From Burkholderiaceae bacterium (GTDB lineage Bacteria; Pseudomonadota; Gammaproteobacteria; Burkholderiales; Burkholderiaceae_D), in the NCBI GenBank assembly GCA_014379395.1, contig JACMLV010000601.1, forward strand, positions 1-5,754: 5,754 nucleotides of DNA, read 5' to 3'. The notes below the pieces were generated by a model. It was given only the letters and a program-made list of their open reading frames with translations, searched no databases and was not told the DNA's origin. Made by a program: the position numbers and the translations under genes. Each line of letters begins with the position of its first letter. The first letter of the stretch is position 1. Shown here one piece after another: positions 5,050-5,754 of this stretch.

Positions 5050-5092
5050 TCGCCGCGCCGCGTCCGCCCTGCCCTGAATTTCTTTTTCCCCT

Positions 5093-5754
5093 ATGCCAAA
5101 AATTATTTCCGCCAACTTGAACGGGATCCGCTCCGCGTCCAAAAAAGGTTTTTTCAACTGGATGGCGGCGCAGTCGGCCGACTTCGTCTGCGTCCAGGAG
5201 TTGAAGGCGCAACTGCCCGACATGACGCCCGAATTCCTCAACCCCGGCAACTACCACGGCCATTTCCATTACGCCGAGAAGAAGGGCTATTCGGGCACCG
5301 GGGTCTATAGCAAGGTCGCGCCGGACGCCGTGCACATCGGCTTCGGCAGCCCGGAGTTCGACGCCGAGGGGCGCTATGTGCGCTGCGACTTCGGCAACCT
5401 GACCGTCATTTCCGTGTACTGCCCGTCCGGCTCGTCCTCGCCCGAGCGCCAGGAGGCCAAGTTCCGCTTCATGGACCTGTTCCTGCCGCATTTGCTGGCC
5501 TTGAGGGCCGAGGGGCGCGAGGTCGTCATCTGCGGCGACTGGAACATCGCGCACAAGGAAATCGACCTGAAGAACTGGAAGGGCAACCGCAAGAATTCCG
5601 GCTTCCTGCCGGAGGAGCGCGAATGGATGACGCGCGTGTTCGAGGAGGTCGGCTTCGTCGACGTCCACCGCGGCATCGACCCGCGCGAGGAGCAGTACAC
5701 GTGGTGGAGCAACCGCGGCCAGGCCTGGGCCAAGAACGTCGGGTGGCGCATCGA
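5093..5754 (+). CDS. xth: Exodeoxyribonuclease III (3'-truncated by window edge)
   Basis: This AP endonuclease and 3'-5' exonuclease of base-excision repair belongs to the endonuclease/exonuclease/phosphatase fold. From the ATG at 5093 the frame stays open to the window end: 220 complete codons of a family with about 255-270, so perhaps 35-50 residues are missing. Visible motifs in order: ANLNGIRSA (7-15, Asn8), CVQELK with metal ligand Glu36, GYSGTGVYSK (65-74), Tyr109 in SVYCPSG, GDWNIAH with Asp149 and Asn151, and the DNA-contacting region ending NVGWRID at the edge. The SDH motif with the catalytic histidine should lie just beyond. The leader before the ATG is pyrimidine-rich (TTTCTTTTTCCCCT) with no Shine-Dalgarno sequence, but homology starts exactly at MPKIISANLNG. 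The QEL and GDWN details fit the ExoIII branch common in beta- and alphaproteobacteria. The gene is divergent from pyrE; many databases call it xth or exoA. Confidence 0.96.
   Translation, partial: MPKIISANLNGIRSASKKGFFNWMAAQSADFVCVQELKAQLPDMTPEFLNPGNYHGHFHYAEKKGYSGTGVYSKVAPDAVHIGFGSPEFDAEGRYVRCDFGNLTVISVYCPSGSSSPERQEAKFRFMDLFLPHLLALRAEGREVVICGDWNIAHKEIDLKNWKGNRKNSGFLPEEREWMTRVFEEVGFVDVHRGIDPREEQYTWWSNRGQAWAKNVGWRI

Noticed and set aside
4993..5250. In-frame upstream extension of pyrE to an ATG at 5250
   Set aside because: The extra 86 residues would cover the start of xth on the opposite strand and the shared promoter region, and would make PyrE far longer than its family.
5024..5668. 214-codon antisense open frame opposite xth
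   Set aside because: It is a shadow of the exodeoxyribonuclease III gene, whose catalytic motifs are all in the + frame.
1..5754. CRISPR arrays, tRNA or rRNA genes, riboswitches
   Set aside because: I found no regularly spaced direct repeats, no cloverleaf-like T-loop sequence and no recognisable riboswitch core on either strand by reading.

Overview
The window is about 5.75 kb of GC-rich bacterial chromosome. Gene content and protein style suggest a betaproteobacterium of the order Burkholderiales, most likely an Oxalobacteraceae (Massilia/Duganella/Janthinobacterium-like) member. That placement rests on my recollection of GatB, PyrE and ExoIII sequences from this group, not on a search. 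Most of the window is housekeeping DNA; the accessory parts lie between gatB and pyrE.

Layout: (1) 1-1048, the 3' two thirds of gatA, and 1114-2574, complete gatB, both on the + strand. They encode two subunits of the tRNA-dependent amidotransferase GatCAB; gatC is presumably upstream, outside the window. (2) 2571-2737, a 159-bp non-coding element with 17/18-matching terminal inverted repeats, flanked by CTAG on both sides. It looks like a MITE sitting exactly at the gatB stop codon, and the operon's strong intrinsic terminator (2759-2785) lies just beyond it. (3) 2800-3441 on the - strand, a YitT-family (DUF161) membrane protein that shares the terminator with gatB. (4) 3617-4277 on the + strand, two overlapping small genes encoding DUF4160 and DUF2442 proteins. 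This is a compact toxin-antitoxin-like pair in noticeably less GC-rich DNA. (5) 4327-4992 on the - strand, pyrE (orotate phosphoribosyltransferase, GTG start), convergent with the DUF2442 gene. (6) 5093 to the window end on the + strand, the first 220 codons of an exodeoxyribonuclease III gene, divergent from pyrE across a 100-bp promoter region.

How the genes work together: GatA and GatB act in one enzyme that converts misacylated Asp-tRNA(Asn) and/or Glu-tRNA(Gln) to the amidated forms. PyrE (pyrimidine synthesis) and ExoIII (base-excision repair) are independent housekeeping functions that share only a promoter region. The DUF4160/DUF2442 pair is the one segment whose biology is not understood. 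Its architecture (14-nt overlap, strong internal ribosome binding site for gene 2 but none for gene 1, basic glycine-rich tail on protein 2) makes it the best candidate here for an undescribed system, but the sequence does not prove a function.

No tRNA, rRNA, CRISPR array, intact transposase or riboswitch was recognised.
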